Assembly (NCBI GenBank): GCA_002083595.1
Contig: MSXT01000023.1
Location: 1 to 43,787, forward strand
Direction: 5' to 3'
Source of the DNA: Proteobacteria bacterium ST_bin16
GTDB lineage: Bacteria; Pseudomonadota; Gammaproteobacteria; Burkholderiales; Nitrosomonadaceae
DNA length: 43,787 bases
The position numbers were made by a program, and so were the translations under genes. The notes under the pieces are model-generated. The model was given only the letters and a program-made list of their open reading frames with translations, was not told the origin of the DNA and did no database searches. Below, in pieces: positions 1-8,074 of the stretch. The first letter of the stretch is position 1. Each line of letters opens with the position of its first letter.

Positions 1-2
1 AA

Positions 3-584
3 AGCAATGGAAAGCGCATCACCCGTGACGGCGAAGCGGTCGATTACGCCACCGGCGCGGTTGTTTGGGGCGAACCTGGCACCAATGGACAGCATGCGTT
101 TTATCAATTATTGCATCAGGGCACGCAAACCGTTTCCGCTGATTTCCTCGCACCTTGCCAGAGTCATTATCCGGTCGGCGATCATCACCGCATGCTGCTG
201 GCAAATTTCTTTGCGCAAACGGAAGCATTGATGACCGGCAAGAATGCGCAGGAAGTGCGCGCCGAGCTGGAAGCGCAAGGGTTGGATGCCGCCACTGTGG
301 AACAATTGCTGCCGCACAAAATTTTTCCCGGCAACCGGCCGACCACGTCGATTCTGTTCAAAAAACTCGATCCTGAAACGCTGGGCGCATTGATTGCCTT
401 GTACGAACATAAAGTGTTCGTGCAAAGCGTGATCTGGAATATCAACCCATTCGATCAATGGGGCGTGGAGCTGGGCAAGCAGCTGGCCGGAAAAATCCTG
501 GCCGAACTGCAACAAGACGGCGCCGTGACTTCGCATGATGCATCCACCAACGGCTTGATCGGTTACTTCAAGTCCAACCAGTAG
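3..584 (+). CDS. pgi: Glucose-6-phosphate isomerase, C-terminal part (5' end outside window)
   Basis: Interconverts glucose 6-phosphate and fructose 6-phosphate in the cytoplasm. The frame is open from the window edge and carries the family signature GEPGTNGQHAFYQLLHQG near its start. It continues through HKIFPGNRPT, the conserved YEHKVFVQS segment and a GVELGK motif, and ends in a typical short tail. About 193 residues are visible, roughly the last third of a normal enzyme. glgA starts 9 bases after the stop, so the two probably share a transcript that links hexose phosphate supply to glycogen synthesis. The identification is very secure; only the true start is unknown. Confidence 0.96.
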   Translation, partial: SNGKRITRDGEAVDYATGAVVWGEPGTNGQHAFYQLLHQGTQTVSADFLAPCQSHYPVGDHHRMLLANFFAQTEALMTGKNAQEVRAELEAQGLDAATVEQLLPHKIFPGNRPTTSILFKKLDPETLGALIALYEHKVFVQSVIWNINPFDQWGVELGKQLAGKILAELQQDGAVTSHDASTNGLIGYFKSNQ

Positions 585-593
585 ACAATCCTC

Positions 594-2069
594 ATGCCGT
601 CACCGCAAGAACTGCGTGTTCTATTCATCACGCCGGAAGTTTTTCCACTTTGTAAAACCGGCGGCTTAGGCGATGTCAGCGCGGCATTGCCCGCCGCATT
701 ACGCGCGTTACATACCGATGTACGGCTGCTGCTGCCGGGTTACCCGCAAGTGCTGGCCGGAGTTAAATACAAATCCAAAGTCGCCGAGTTCACGGCGTTG
801 CCGCAATTCCCCCCCGCCACTTTGCTGTCGGCACGGCTTTCGCTGAGCAAAACCGAGCACATTCCGGTTTTTGTCATCGACTGCCCTGGATTGTATAAAC
901 GCGATGGCGGGCCTTACATGGATGAATTCGGACGCGACTGGCCGGACAATGCGCTGCGTTTCGGCTTACTGTCGAGAATCGGCGCTATTTTGGCCAGCGA
1001 TGCCAGCCCGATCGCCTGGCGCCCGCACATTGCGCACTGCAACGACTGGCAAAGCGGTCTCACACCCGCTTACCTGCATTTTCACCCCGGTAAAAAAGCC
1101 GCCACGTTGATGACAATCCACAACCTCGCATTCCAGGGTGTTTTCCCGCCCGGCAGCGTGGTGCAACTGGGATTGCCGCCGCACAGTTTCGCTATCAACG
1201 GCGTGGAATATTACGGCAATCTGTCGTTTCTCAAGGCGGGGCTCTATTACGCGAACCATATCACCACGGTCAGCCCAAACTACGCGGAGGAAATCCAAGC
1301 GCAACCGTTGGGATTCGGCTTGCAAGGATTACTGGCCGCGCGCCGCAGCCACTTGACCGGGATCGTCAACGGCATTGACGTCAATGAGTGGGATCCCGCA
1401 GCCGACCGGCATCTGGTCAAAAATTACAACAGTAAAAAACTCGCGGATAAAGCGTTCAACAAGAGCGCATTGCAACAGCAGATGGAATTGGCGGTAAATG
1501 CCGAGATCCCGCTATTCGGTGTAATCAGCCGCTTGAGCCACCAGAAAGGAATCGATGTACTGATCGAGATAGCGCCGCAACTGGTAAAAATCCCCGCACA
1601 ACTGATCGTGCTCGGCAGCGACCAGGCGCAATTGGAGCACCAGCTGTCGATGCTGGCGCAGGCCCACCCCGGTGCCATCGCCGTGCGCATCGGCTTTAAC
1701 GAAGCTTTGTCGCATTTGATCGAAGCCGGCGCGGATTGCTTCCTGATGCCGTCGCGTTTTGAACCGTGCGGCCTGAATCAAATGTACAGCCAGCGCTACG
1801 GCACGCCGCCTGTAGTACACGCAACCGGTGGCCTGCTCGATACCGTAGTCGACTGCACACCGCAAACCCTGGCCAATGGCAGCGCCAGCGGGTTTGTATT
1901 CGACACGATGAGTGCGGAGCACCTGCTCGCCACCATCAAACGCGCGGCAGCAGCTTATCATGACAAAAAAATCTGGCATCGCTTGCAGAAAAACGGCATG
2001 GCAAAAGACTTCAGCTGGCATACCAGCGCAACGGCTTACCGGGAAATCTATTTGTCGTTGTTATCCTGA
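594..2069 (+). CDS. glgA: Glycogen synthase (ADP-glucose type, GT5)
   Basis: Transfers glucose from ADP-glucose to the non-reducing end of alpha-1,4-glucan. It has 491 residues, the normal length. The N-terminal KTGGLGDV loop binds ADP-glucose. The central part has the NDWQSGL and TIHNLAFQG motifs, then TGIVNGID. The C-terminal Rossmann domain begins near GVISRLSHQKGIDVL and carries the catalytic region SRFEPCGLNQMYSQRYGTPP, followed by ATGGLLDTV. The start at 594 lies 9 bases after the pgi stop, which suggests an operon. Nitrosomonas-type organisms are known to store glycogen, so the pairing makes sense. Confidence 0.96.
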   Translation: MPSPQELRVLFITPEVFPLCKTGGLGDVSAALPAALRALHTDVRLLLPGYPQVLAGVKYKSKVAEFTALPQFPPATLLSARLSLSKTEHIPVFVIDCPGLYKRDGGPYMDEFGRDWPDNALRFGLLSRIGAILASDASPIAWRPHIAHCNDWQSGLTPAYLHFHPGKKAATLMTIHNLAFQGVFPPGSVVQLGLPPHSFAINGVEYYGNLSFLKAGLYYANHITTVSPNYAEEIQAQPLGFGLQGLLAARRSHLTGIVNGIDVNEWDPAADRHLVKNYNSKKLADKAFNKSALQQQMELAVNAEIPLFGVISRLSHQKGIDVLIEIAPQLVKIPAQLIVLGSDQAQLEHQLSMLAQAHPGAIAVRIGFNEALSHLIEAGADCFLMPSRFEPCGLNQMYSQRYGTPPVVHATGGLLDTVVDCTPQTLANGSASGFVFDTMSAEHLLATIKRAAAAYHDKKIWHRLQKNGMAKDFSWHTSATAYREIYLSLLS

Positions 2070-2109
2070 TTCCAGAATTCCGGTGTTCCCGTGTCTTGAT
2101 TTCCCCGAG

Positions 2110-2424
2110 CTATTGGGATTTGGAACCCCCGAGGCATGGCGGCGAATCGTTGCGTTTTCCACTCTTTTCAAACCATTCGTCCATCGTCATGGTGTGCAGA
2201 ACAAGCGCATGAATCGATTTCGCCAGCTCATCAGCCAGAATTTTATTCACCATCCGGTGGCGCGCTAAAAGCATTTTTCCCTGAAATGCATCGGATACGA
2301 CCGTCACCTTGAAATGGGATTCGGATCCTACCGGTACATTGTGCTGGTGGCTTTCATTAACCACCTCCAGAAACTGCGGTTGCAGTGATTGCAGTTTGGT
2401 TTCGATCGAATTCTTAATATTCAC
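2110..2424 (-). CDS. BolA family protein (GTG start)
   Basis: Small BolA-fold protein of 104 residues. BolA proteins pair with monothiol glutaredoxins in Fe-S cluster handling and stress response. The family core is visible as ESHFKVTVVSDAF followed by LARHRMVNKIL and AKSIHALVLHTMTMDEW. The VNxxL and HAL segments are the usual helix-turn-helix-like BolA signature. The start is GTG at 2424, preceded by GGGAG about ten bases upstream; no ATG lies in a better place. The gene converges on glgA. The C-terminal tail after WFEKS is short and unconserved. It could be a BolA or an IbaG-type paralogue; the eye cannot separate these. Confidence 0.85.
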   Translation of the reverse strand: MNIKNSIETKLQSLQPQFLEVVNESHQHNVPVGSESHFKVTVVSDAFQGKMLLARHRMVNKILADELAKSIHALVLHTMTMDEWFEKSGKRNDSPPCLGGSKSQ

Positions 2425-2839
2425 AGTACGGTCACTCCCTTATCACGCAGCGCGGATTCCAACACATAAAGTCCGTCAGTCTACCGCGATTCGCCCATCC
2501 TGTTCAGCTTTGCGCGTGTCATTTACCTTGTTCTATATTTATGGAATTACATGTTTTTCCCCTGAGAAAATAATTGAAATCAGGAATTTTTCCTGAAAAC
2601 TTTTCAGCCACAACCGGATAGTTGCAACCCGAGCGTGAATTACTTATTCCACTGCCCGAAAGTTACATTACAATCATCCTTGAATCGCATCTGTGCAGTA
2701 ACGCAGATAAACACGGGACAAAATCACAAAAACCGGTTAATCCACTCCCAATGCACCGTATCAAAGCTATGCGGCAGATCGGCCCGCGCTGAGAAATGCC
2801 GCACAGCCTGGAGCCTTCTATACAACTTCACGATAAGGA
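2425..2839. other. Divergent intergenic region, no gene seen
   Basis: About 415 bases between the bolA-like gene (minus) and the cytochrome gene (plus). It is AT-richer than its flanks and holds no convincing frame. A short inverted repeat, CAGGAA-ttt-TTCCTG at 2581-2595, could be a protein-binding site. Promoters for both neighbours should lie here, but I cannot place them with confidence. Confidence 0.5.
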
Positions 2840-2845
2840 ATGTCC

Positions 2846-4654
2846 ATGAAAACCCGGATCGCTGTTCTGTTTGCCCTCTCCGCCATTACCCTCGCGGCTT
2901 GTAGTTCGCATCCGCTGGAAGCCCCATCGCCTCCGGCGTATGTCAGCCCGGTGCCGGATGACTGGCCACAGGCGCAAGCCAAAATAGTGCAGAAAAAATC
3001 GGACTATCTCCAGTCGCATCAGGTCGCCTATGACTGGTTCGGCAATTTTGCTTTCAGCGAAACCGACGGCATTCCCTATCTGGTCTTGAAACTGTTACCG
3101 AAACTCGCACCGGAACTGTGGGGCAGCGAAGAGAATTTTCTCGATGCGGTCGGCCTGTTCATCGACGAGCGGCAAAAAACTTTCCCGGTCGCGCGCGGTA
3201 TCGGTTTCAGCGGCTTATCGCGGGCCGAAGTGCAAGGCAATATCGACTACGCTTCGTTTACTTGCGGCGCCTGCCACATTGGCCGCGTACGGCTGGAAAA
3301 CGGACAAATGGATTACCTCGACGGCGGGGTGAATGGTTCGTTCAACATTGTGCAGTTCCGCGTCAAAGCATACCAAACCCTGCAAAAAGCCTACGCGGGC
3401 AAAACCGGTGATGACCGCTACGCCGTGTTAACGCAGAAGCTGCTGGACGCATTGGATGCCACGCACCAGCAAAACCCGAATTATTTTTACAACAATTACC
3501 AGTCCGCGGGCAGAAACTTTGACGCCGATTACGAAGCGGCGCAGATTGCGCTGTTCAAGAAAACCGCCGGGCAAACAGTGAAAAAATATGCGCAACGCGT
3601 CGAAGCCGAATACGAAGGCTTTGGTGCTCTGGTCGCTAAAAACTACCCCGGTCTTGAATCCGCGATGATCGCCGGTTTTCCCGGCATGGCCGACGCCACC
3701 GGTTTGAGCGCGATCAACGGCTATATCGGTTTGCGCAGTAAACTCATATTGAAATGGTTTGCCGGTATCGTCCTGCCGCCGGAGCCGGGCATTACCGATT
3801 TCATGTCGGTCTGGGAACAAGACAAACGCCTCGCCAGCTGGGATGAAAGCCATAAACGCCTGATCAACGGCGGCGGGCAATGGAACGGCAATATACCGAT
3901 GCCAATCTACCGCAACCTGGTCGCCATGCTGACGCTGGGCTTGGAACAGACCGACGTGCGCGTCGCTGCGTTTGCCGAAGAATTACTCGATGGCTTGCCC
4001 GCCAGCCCTTATCCGTTCGCAGTCGATGTCGCATTGGCTAAAAAGGGACAGGGCTTATTCGCCGAACATTGCGCCGATTGCCATCAGCCGAAAAACGGTA
4101 AGGTGTACGACAACCTCGGTACCAGCATGAAACGCGCTTACGTGGTCGGTGCAGTGCTGAACTACGCTGCGCGCAAGGGTTTGTACGACAACTGCTCCCC
4201 GGATACCACCGTCCGGCTGTACAACAAGGACATCAAGCCTTGCGCCGAGTTTGAAGGTGTATCACTGGCCGGTAAAAAAGATTTGCTGATGTCACCGAAC
4301 AGCGAACACCATGGCTACAACGCCCGGCCAATGAGCGGCGTATGGGCGCAAGCGCCGTATTTGCACAACGGCACGGTGCCGACGGTTTACCACCTGCTGG
4401 TACCGGACGAACGCCCGGTCAGTTTTGTCAAAAGCCGCCTCGATTATGACCAAAAACTGCTCGGTTTCTCCTGGAACTCGCAACAAACAAGCGGTAAAGA
4501 AGAAGGTTATGTGTTCCAGACCAACGCGGTTCCCGCGCTGAGCAACAAGGGGCATGACAAGGACATCGTGGAAGGCAAGAAAACCTACCGTCTCAACTGG
4601 TCGAACGATAAGGACGGCGCGTTTGCGATCATTGAGTATTTAAAAACTTTGTAA
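2846..4654 (+). CDS. Di-haem c-type cytochrome lipoprotein (RoxA / cytochrome c peroxidase-like)
   Basis: Predicted 602-residue lipoprotein with a signal ending in LAACSS, so it should be lipid-anchored in the periplasm or outer membrane. Two CxxCH haem sites are visible: TCGACH (Cys about 140) and HCADCH (Cys about 409). The C-terminal half has MSGVWAQAPYLHNGTVPTVYHLL, a block typical of the di-haem peroxidase / RoxA-like cytochrome group. I chose ATG 2846 over 2840 because AAGGA ends at 2839 and gives normal spacing only to the second ATG. The substrate cannot be told from sequence; a role in periplasmic electron transfer or peroxide or organic oxidation is inference. It stands alone, with a small-gene run following. 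Confidence 0.85.
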   Translation: MKTRIAVLFALSAITLAACSSHPLEAPSPPAYVSPVPDDWPQAQAKIVQKKSDYLQSHQVAYDWFGNFAFSETDGIPYLVLKLLPKLAPELWGSEENFLDAVGLFIDERQKTFPVARGIGFSGLSRAEVQGNIDYASFTCGACHIGRVRLENGQMDYLDGGVNGSFNIVQFRVKAYQTLQKAYAGKTGDDRYAVLTQKLLDALDATHQQNPNYFYNNYQSAGRNFDADYEAAQIALFKKTAGQTVKKYAQRVEAEYEGFGALVAKNYPGLESAMIAGFPGMADATGLSAINGYIGLRSKLILKWFAGIVLPPEPGITDFMSVWEQDKRLASWDESHKRLINGGGQWNGNIPMPIYRNLVAMLTLGLEQTDVRVAAFAEELLDGLPASPYPFAVDVALAKKGQGLFAEHCADCHQPKNGKVYDNLGTSMKRAYVVGAVLNYAARKGLYDNCSPDTTVRLYNKDIKPCAEFEGVSLAGKKDLLMSPNSEHHGYNARPMSGVWAQAPYLHNGTVPTVYHLLVPDERPVSFVKSRLDYDQKLLGFSWNSQQTSGKEEGYVFQTNAVPALSNKGHDKDIVEGKKTYRLNWSNDKDGAFAIIEYLKTL

Positions 4655-4678
4655 CTATCAGCAAAAGGAGGAATCATC

Positions 4679-5113
4679 ATGTCCAACCCCTTAATTCAAC
4701 CGTACCTGATGTTCGGCGGGCGCTGTGAAGAAGCGCTCGAATTCTACCGTGCCGCTTTGGGCGCGCAGGTCGATATGCTGTTGCGCTTCAGCGAAAGCCC
4801 CGATCCCACGCCGCCCGGCATGCTGCCGCCGGGATTTGAAAACAAAGTCATGCACGCCAGCTTCCGCGTCGCGGGTAATGTGTTGATGGCTTCGGACGGC
4901 TGTGAAGTCGGAGCGCAATTCAAAGGTTTTTCGCTGTCGATTGCGGTCGCCACCGAAGCCGAAGCGGACCGTTATTTTTCCGCGCTGTCCGATGGCGGCC
5001 AAGTGCAAATGCCGCTGACAAAAACCTTCTGGTCGCCACGTTTCGGCATGCTCACCGACCGCTTTGGCATCGCCTGGATGATCAACGTCGTCGGCGACGA
5101 ACACGTCGTATGA
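4679..5113 (+). CDS. VOC-superfamily protein, PhnB-like
   Basis: Cytosolic 144-residue protein of the glyoxalase / vicinal oxygen chelate fold, PhnB-like branch. The N-terminal block LMFGGRCEEALEFYRAALGA and the C-terminal block FWSPRFGMLTDRFGIAWMIN are characteristic. An excellent ribosome binding site (AAAGGAGGAA) precedes the ATG. The stop overlaps the start of the next gene (ATGA at 5110), so the two are translationally coupled. Members of this branch are mostly uncharacterised; no reaction can be assigned. Confidence 0.85.
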   Translation: MSNPLIQPYLMFGGRCEEALEFYRAALGAQVDMLLRFSESPDPTPPGMLPPGFENKVMHASFRVAGNVLMASDGCEVGAQFKGFSLSIAVATEAEADRYFSALSDGGQVQMPLTKTFWSPRFGMLTDRFGIAWMINVVGDEHVV

Positions 5114-5328
5114 GCGCCCGCATACTGGCTATCGTTGCCGCCATCGCTATATTGACGGCAACCGGCTGCACCACGCAGCAACTCCACAATACCGGGCAGG
5201 CATGGCAACGCAACCAATGCACCCAGCTGGTGGATCAACAGGAACGCGAGCGCTGCCTGGCCAATGCCGGTGCTTCTTATGACACTTATAAGAAACAGTC
5301 CGATCTGGAAAACACGCAAGGAAAGTAA
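5110..5328 (+). CDS. Small lipoprotein of unknown function
   Basis: A 72-residue protein with a classic lipoprotein signal (ILTATGC, then TTQQ). The mature part is about 50 residues, rich in Gln, Arg and Glu, with two further cysteines (QCTQL and RCLANAG) that could form a disulphide. It overlaps the VOC gene by four bases (ATGA), which argues for real translation. The pattern of a short Cys-containing lipoprotein with a YDTYKKQ segment occurs in many proteobacteria without known role. Confidence 0.75.
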   Translation: MSARILAIVAAIAILTATGCTTQQLHNTGQAWQRNQCTQLVDQQERERCLANAGASYDTYKKQSDLENTQGK

Positions 5329-5383
5329 CGATCCGGCAGCCGGACACTTCCTGTTCATAGACGAAACCTTCAAGGAGATTTCC

Positions 5384-5815
5384 ATGGATCAAAAGGTATA
5401 CAAGGGCCATTGTTTTTGTGGCACGGTTGAATTTACGGTGACCGGTGAGCCGGATGCGATGGGTTATTGTCATTGCGAATCCTGTCGCCATTGGTCTGCC
5501 GGTCCGGTCAATGCTTTCACGCTATGGCAGCCGACAGCGCTGCAAATCACGCGCGGCGCGGAAAACATCGACACCTACAATAAAACAGCGCAAAGTGCCC
5601 GAAAATGGTGCAAAACATGTGGCGGCCACATTTATTCCGAGCATCCCGGCTGGAATCTCATCGATGTATTTGCTCCCATCCTGCAGAATTTTTCGTTTCA
5701 ACCGGCCATTCACGTGCATTATCAGGAATCCGTGTTGCGCATCGTGGACGGATTGCCCAAGATGAAAGATGTTCCAAAGGAAATGGGCGGCTCAGGCATC
5801 AGCATCGCGGAATAA
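5384..5815 (+). CDS. GFA / CENP-V family zinc protein
   Basis: 143-residue protein of the GFA (glutathione-dependent formaldehyde-activating enzyme-like) family. Zinc ligands are visible in three clusters: GHCFCGTVEF, YCHCESCRHW and WCKTCGGH. The frame stays open upstream to 5264, but I choose 5384 because AAGGAGAT sits seven bases before this ATG and the protein then starts directly at the domain. Family members are often called S-(hydroxymethyl)glutathione synthase, but most have untested function. It follows the small lipoprotein gene by 55 bases and may share its transcript. Confidence 0.85.
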   Translation: MDQKVYKGHCFCGTVEFTVTGEPDAMGYCHCESCRHWSAGPVNAFTLWQPTALQITRGAENIDTYNKTAQSARKWCKTCGGHIYSEHPGWNLIDVFAPILQNFSFQPAIHVHYQESVLRIVDGLPKMKDVPKEMGGSGISIAE

Positions 5816-5840
5816 AAAACCGGCACTCGCGTTGAAAGAC

Positions 5841-6197
5841 ATGACCCTGAACTTTGAAACCATGAGCGAACAGCAGCTTTTGGCGATCGCCAATCCGATC
5901 ATGGATAACCTGATGGATGCATCCACCCAAATCGACCATGCCCGGCACGTGCGCGATTTCACCGATCGATTGAAAGCCATCGTCACACCGGATTACTTTG
6001 CCTGCATCTGCCAGCAGTACCAAACTGAAAAAGGCTACTTCACCACCCGCACCCCCATCGCCGTCCTTCGCCGCCCGGACTCGGCGGCGATCCTGTGGAA
6101 ACAACACTTCACGAAAGTACCGGGCGAATTCGTCGCGGAGATGGTGCTGGTGCATCGGGATGGGAGATATTTAGTGGATCATGTGATGGTGTTTTGA
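5841..6197 (+). CDS. Conserved-looking hypothetical protein
   Basis: 118-residue soluble protein that I do not recognise. It has a helical N-terminal half (SEQQLLAIANPIMDNLMDAS, then ARHVRDFTDRLKAIV) and a C-terminal half with beta character ending in EMVLVHRDGRYLVDHVMVF. This layout is like an NTF2/SnoaL-type or lipid-binding small fold, but no catalytic motif is evident. The start at 5841 has GAAAG six bases upstream; another ATG lies at 5862. Codon use matches the host. It is the last host-like gene before the AT-rich island. Confidence 0.6.
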   Translation: MTLNFETMSEQQLLAIANPIMDNLMDASTQIDHARHVRDFTDRLKAIVTPDYFACICQQYQTEKGYFTTRTPIAVLRRPDSAAILWKQHFTKVPGEFVAEMVLVHRDGRYLVDHVMVF

Positions 6198-6226
6198 GGT
6201 TTTGATGCAAACCCCACTTATTGTGG

Positions 6227-6243
6227 ATCTAACAAAGTTAGTT
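6227..6243 (+). other. Possible collapsed attC / cassette left boundary
   Basis: The sequence ATCTAAC (fits RYYYAAC) is followed after three bases by GTTAGTT (6 of 7 fit to GTTRRRY). This is what an attC site would leave if its central stem were deleted, or if a cassette had inserted at a poor target. The right-hand partner at 7698-7704 has the same GTTAG core. Short and degenerate, so a chance match is possible. Confidence 0.3.
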
Positions 6244-6318
6244 GTGATGAAAATGGATCATTTATTTCCATAAAATAGAAGGGAATAGCATAAAATTCAT
6301 CATAATAGATTTTATTTT

Positions 6319-6338
6319 TGATGCAATATATTGCATCA
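6319..6338. promoter_or_regulatory. Perfect 20-bp palindrome upstream of HNH gene
   Basis: TGATGCAATA followed by its exact reverse complement TATTGCATCA, ending 43 bases before the HNH start codon. A perfect dyad of this length next to a promoter is typical of an operator for a dimeric regulator. The regulator is not in the window, unless the downstream protein binds its own promoter. Confidence 0.5.
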
Positions 6339-6381
6339 TCTCGAACGTCTAATTTTAGTTATACCCTGGAACCGATAACCA

Positions 6382-7647
6382 ATGCCCTCGTTCGAACTTA
6401 AGCTTTTTTCTCTGAAACAATCGAAAGTACTAAAAATCGAGTCTGTTCAAGATCAAGACATAGATGAAAAAGTTGTTGAGCTTCTGATCAATTTTGCCTA
6501 TCAACTTGATGAGATTGATCATCGAATTTCGATTAAATCATTGCAACAAAACACCCTTGAACTAAGAGAAAACATATGCAGCTTTATCGATCGTTATAAG
6601 CATGTAGCTCCTCAACTTAACAAGCTAAAATCTTTTATTGGTAGCCTTGAGGATGGAGAGTATTTCTACATTTTCCAGAACATCAAATTGGAAACCATTC
6701 AAATTGCGGAGTTGGGCATTTACCTTCAAGCCCTGAACAATGGATTGGACATAGCCGTTACTCAGGAAGAATTTTTGTTAACTTTTGGTGATTTGCTGAG
6801 TAATTACGACATGCTTGCATTCAATGGTGCCAACCGAGTATGTATTGGAGATTCTGACAAGTCGAAAATATTGTGCAGGTTCTGCGGAAAAGGTGCACCA
6901 TTTGTTCGGTTTAAGAATAAGGCGCATGCAATATCAGAAGCCTTAGGGAATAAAGGAATAGTTTGTAATGAAGAATGTGATACTTGTAACGCCAGGTTTG
7001 GTGACGGAATCGAAACGGATTTGATAGCACTTCTAAGTCTTTATCGTGCATTCTTTGGAATCAAAGGAAAAGGCAGCGGCACTCCACAGCTTAAAGGAAA
7101 GAACTTTTCAGTAAAAAAAGTAGGTTCAGGGGAAGTTAATTTCTCAATTTTAGGCGAAGACGGAAGTTTTCCAGAGCGCGTTGATGCTCACACGTATGAA
7201 AAGGTGTCACAGCAGAATGTATATCGTGCACTTTGCAAGTACATAATAAGCGTCTTACCAAATGAACATCTATCGGCATTCGAAGAGTGCTTGAGATGGA
7301 TAAATCACGATACATCTTTTAGAAAATTGCCACCGACATATATAAGGGTGGTTAACGATTTATATTCAGAATATCCAATCTTATCAGTATTTATTAGAAA
7401 GAATTTGGACAATGAGCTCCCTCATGTTGTAGGAGAATTCAGATTTGCGAACATCGTTATTGTCTTCGTGATGCCATCTTCAAGCAAAGACGTTTGTTCA
7501 TTTGATGAAGAATCTGATTTGGATAAATTCTGGGGCATATCACACTATTCAAAGCATGCGCCTCACTCAGAGTGGATCAAGATGAACCTTGATTCTGATG
7601 AGAAGAGAGAGCTTTGTTTTAGTGTTAAGTTTGAACAGCGGGTATAA
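6382..7647 (+). CDS. HNH-type endonuclease-domain protein, probably cassette-borne
   Basis: 421-residue protein with a treble-clef HNH core in the middle: C165-x2-C168 (CRFCGK), KAHAISEALGN with His182, then C199-x2-C202-N203 (ECDTCNARFG). This order is that of HNH_5-like nucleases that cut DNA or RNA. The N-terminal 160 residues are helical, with no known motif; the C-terminal 200 residues have no match that I recognise and may sense or bind a partner. The gene is much more AT-rich than its neighbours and uses AT-ending codons, a sign of transfer. Its stop codon lies inside an attC-like site, the usual layout of an integron cassette. A phage-defence role is plausible, not shown. Confidence 0.75.
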   Translation: MPSFELKLFSLKQSKVLKIESVQDQDIDEKVVELLINFAYQLDEIDHRISIKSLQQNTLELRENICSFIDRYKHVAPQLNKLKSFIGSLEDGEYFYIFQNIKLETIQIAELGIYLQALNNGLDIAVTQEEFLLTFGDLLSNYDMLAFNGANRVCIGDSDKSKILCRFCGKGAPFVRFKNKAHAISEALGNKGIVCNEECDTCNARFGDGIETDLIALLSLYRAFFGIKGKGSGTPQLKGKNFSVKKVGSGEVNFSILGEDGSFPERVDAHTYEKVSQQNVYRALCKYIISVLPNEHLSAFEECLRWINHDTSFRKLPPTYIRVVNDLYSEYPILSVFIRKNLDNELPHVVGEFRFANIVIVFVMPSSSKDVCSFDEESDLDKFWGISHYSKHAPHSEWIKMNLDSDEKRELCFSVKFEQRV

Positions 7648-7704
7648 CAACCCGCTAAACTCGAATGCTCGATTCACTCGCGCCGGTTAGCGGGAGCGTT
7701 AGCC
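7642..7704 (+). other. attC-like recombination site (integron cassette)
   Basis: The 63-bp site starts with GTATAAC (overlapping the HNH stop) and ends with GTTAGCC. Inside are AA, then CCCGCTAA (7651-7658), a 28-base spacer, TTAGCGGG (7687-7694) and AGC before GTTAGCC. The two eight-base arms pair perfectly. The outer boxes pair 5 of 7, and the spacing AAC-AA-arm / arm-AGC-GTTAG is that of classical attC sites, including the unpaired extra base on one side. The orientation agrees with the HNH gene. No integrase gene is present in the window. Confidence 0.65.
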
Positions 7705-7724
7705 CTCATTACACAAGGTATTCA

Positions 7725-8047
7725 ATGGATCCTTTTAGATGGAAATGTTCGTACTGCAACCACGCCACAACGATCATATCGCCCAATTTCGGGATCAATA
7801 CATATTGACACGACACAAACATATTCGTCTACTCGGCGAGTCCAATCTATGAGCGACCAGTACTTAGCAGAACCGTCGTCTCCTCTATTGTGAGAGGCAA
7901 AGGATTCCGGACGACACAGACTACTCTGAGCTAGTGAGTGTAGATCCAATAATGCAGAAAGCTTGCTTCTACTATTTCCCGGACGTTGATCGCGACGATT
8001 TCACTGGTTCCGAACATCGGAGCAAATCCGATGCGTACCCCTTATAA
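7725..8047 (+). pseudogene. Decayed reading frame with N-terminal zinc ribbon (second cassette)
   Basis: Begins 20 bases after the attC-like site with AAGG before the ATG. The first frame reads MDPFRWKCSYCNHATTI (a CxxC knuckle like those at the N-terminus of DUF4145-type proteins) and stops at 7808. Open stretches then continue in the other two frames: IHIDTTQTYSS to 7893, and YCERQRIPDDTDYSELVSVD to FPDVDRDDFTG and a stop at 8047. This looks like one gene broken by frameshifts. GCCCAAC at 8049-8055, just after the last stop, resembles the left half of another attC. No function remains. The frame joins are my reconstruction. Confidence 0.4.
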
Positions 8048-8074
8048 AGCCCAACATGAGTAGATGATCGCCTT

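Larger units (their letters stand above)
6198..6381. other. AT-rich left flank of the island
   Basis: Strongly AT-rich stretch between host-like DNA and the HNH gene. It holds a compressed recombination-site-like sequence at 6227-6243 and a perfect 20-bp palindrome at 6319-6338. The ten-base word TTTGATGCAA occurs twice, at 6201-6210 and 6317-6326. The promoter of the HNH gene should lie here. Confidence 0.5.

Noticed and set aside
6382..8063. Prophage fragment
   Set aside because: No phage structural, integrase or lysis genes are present; the attC-like site explains the island better.
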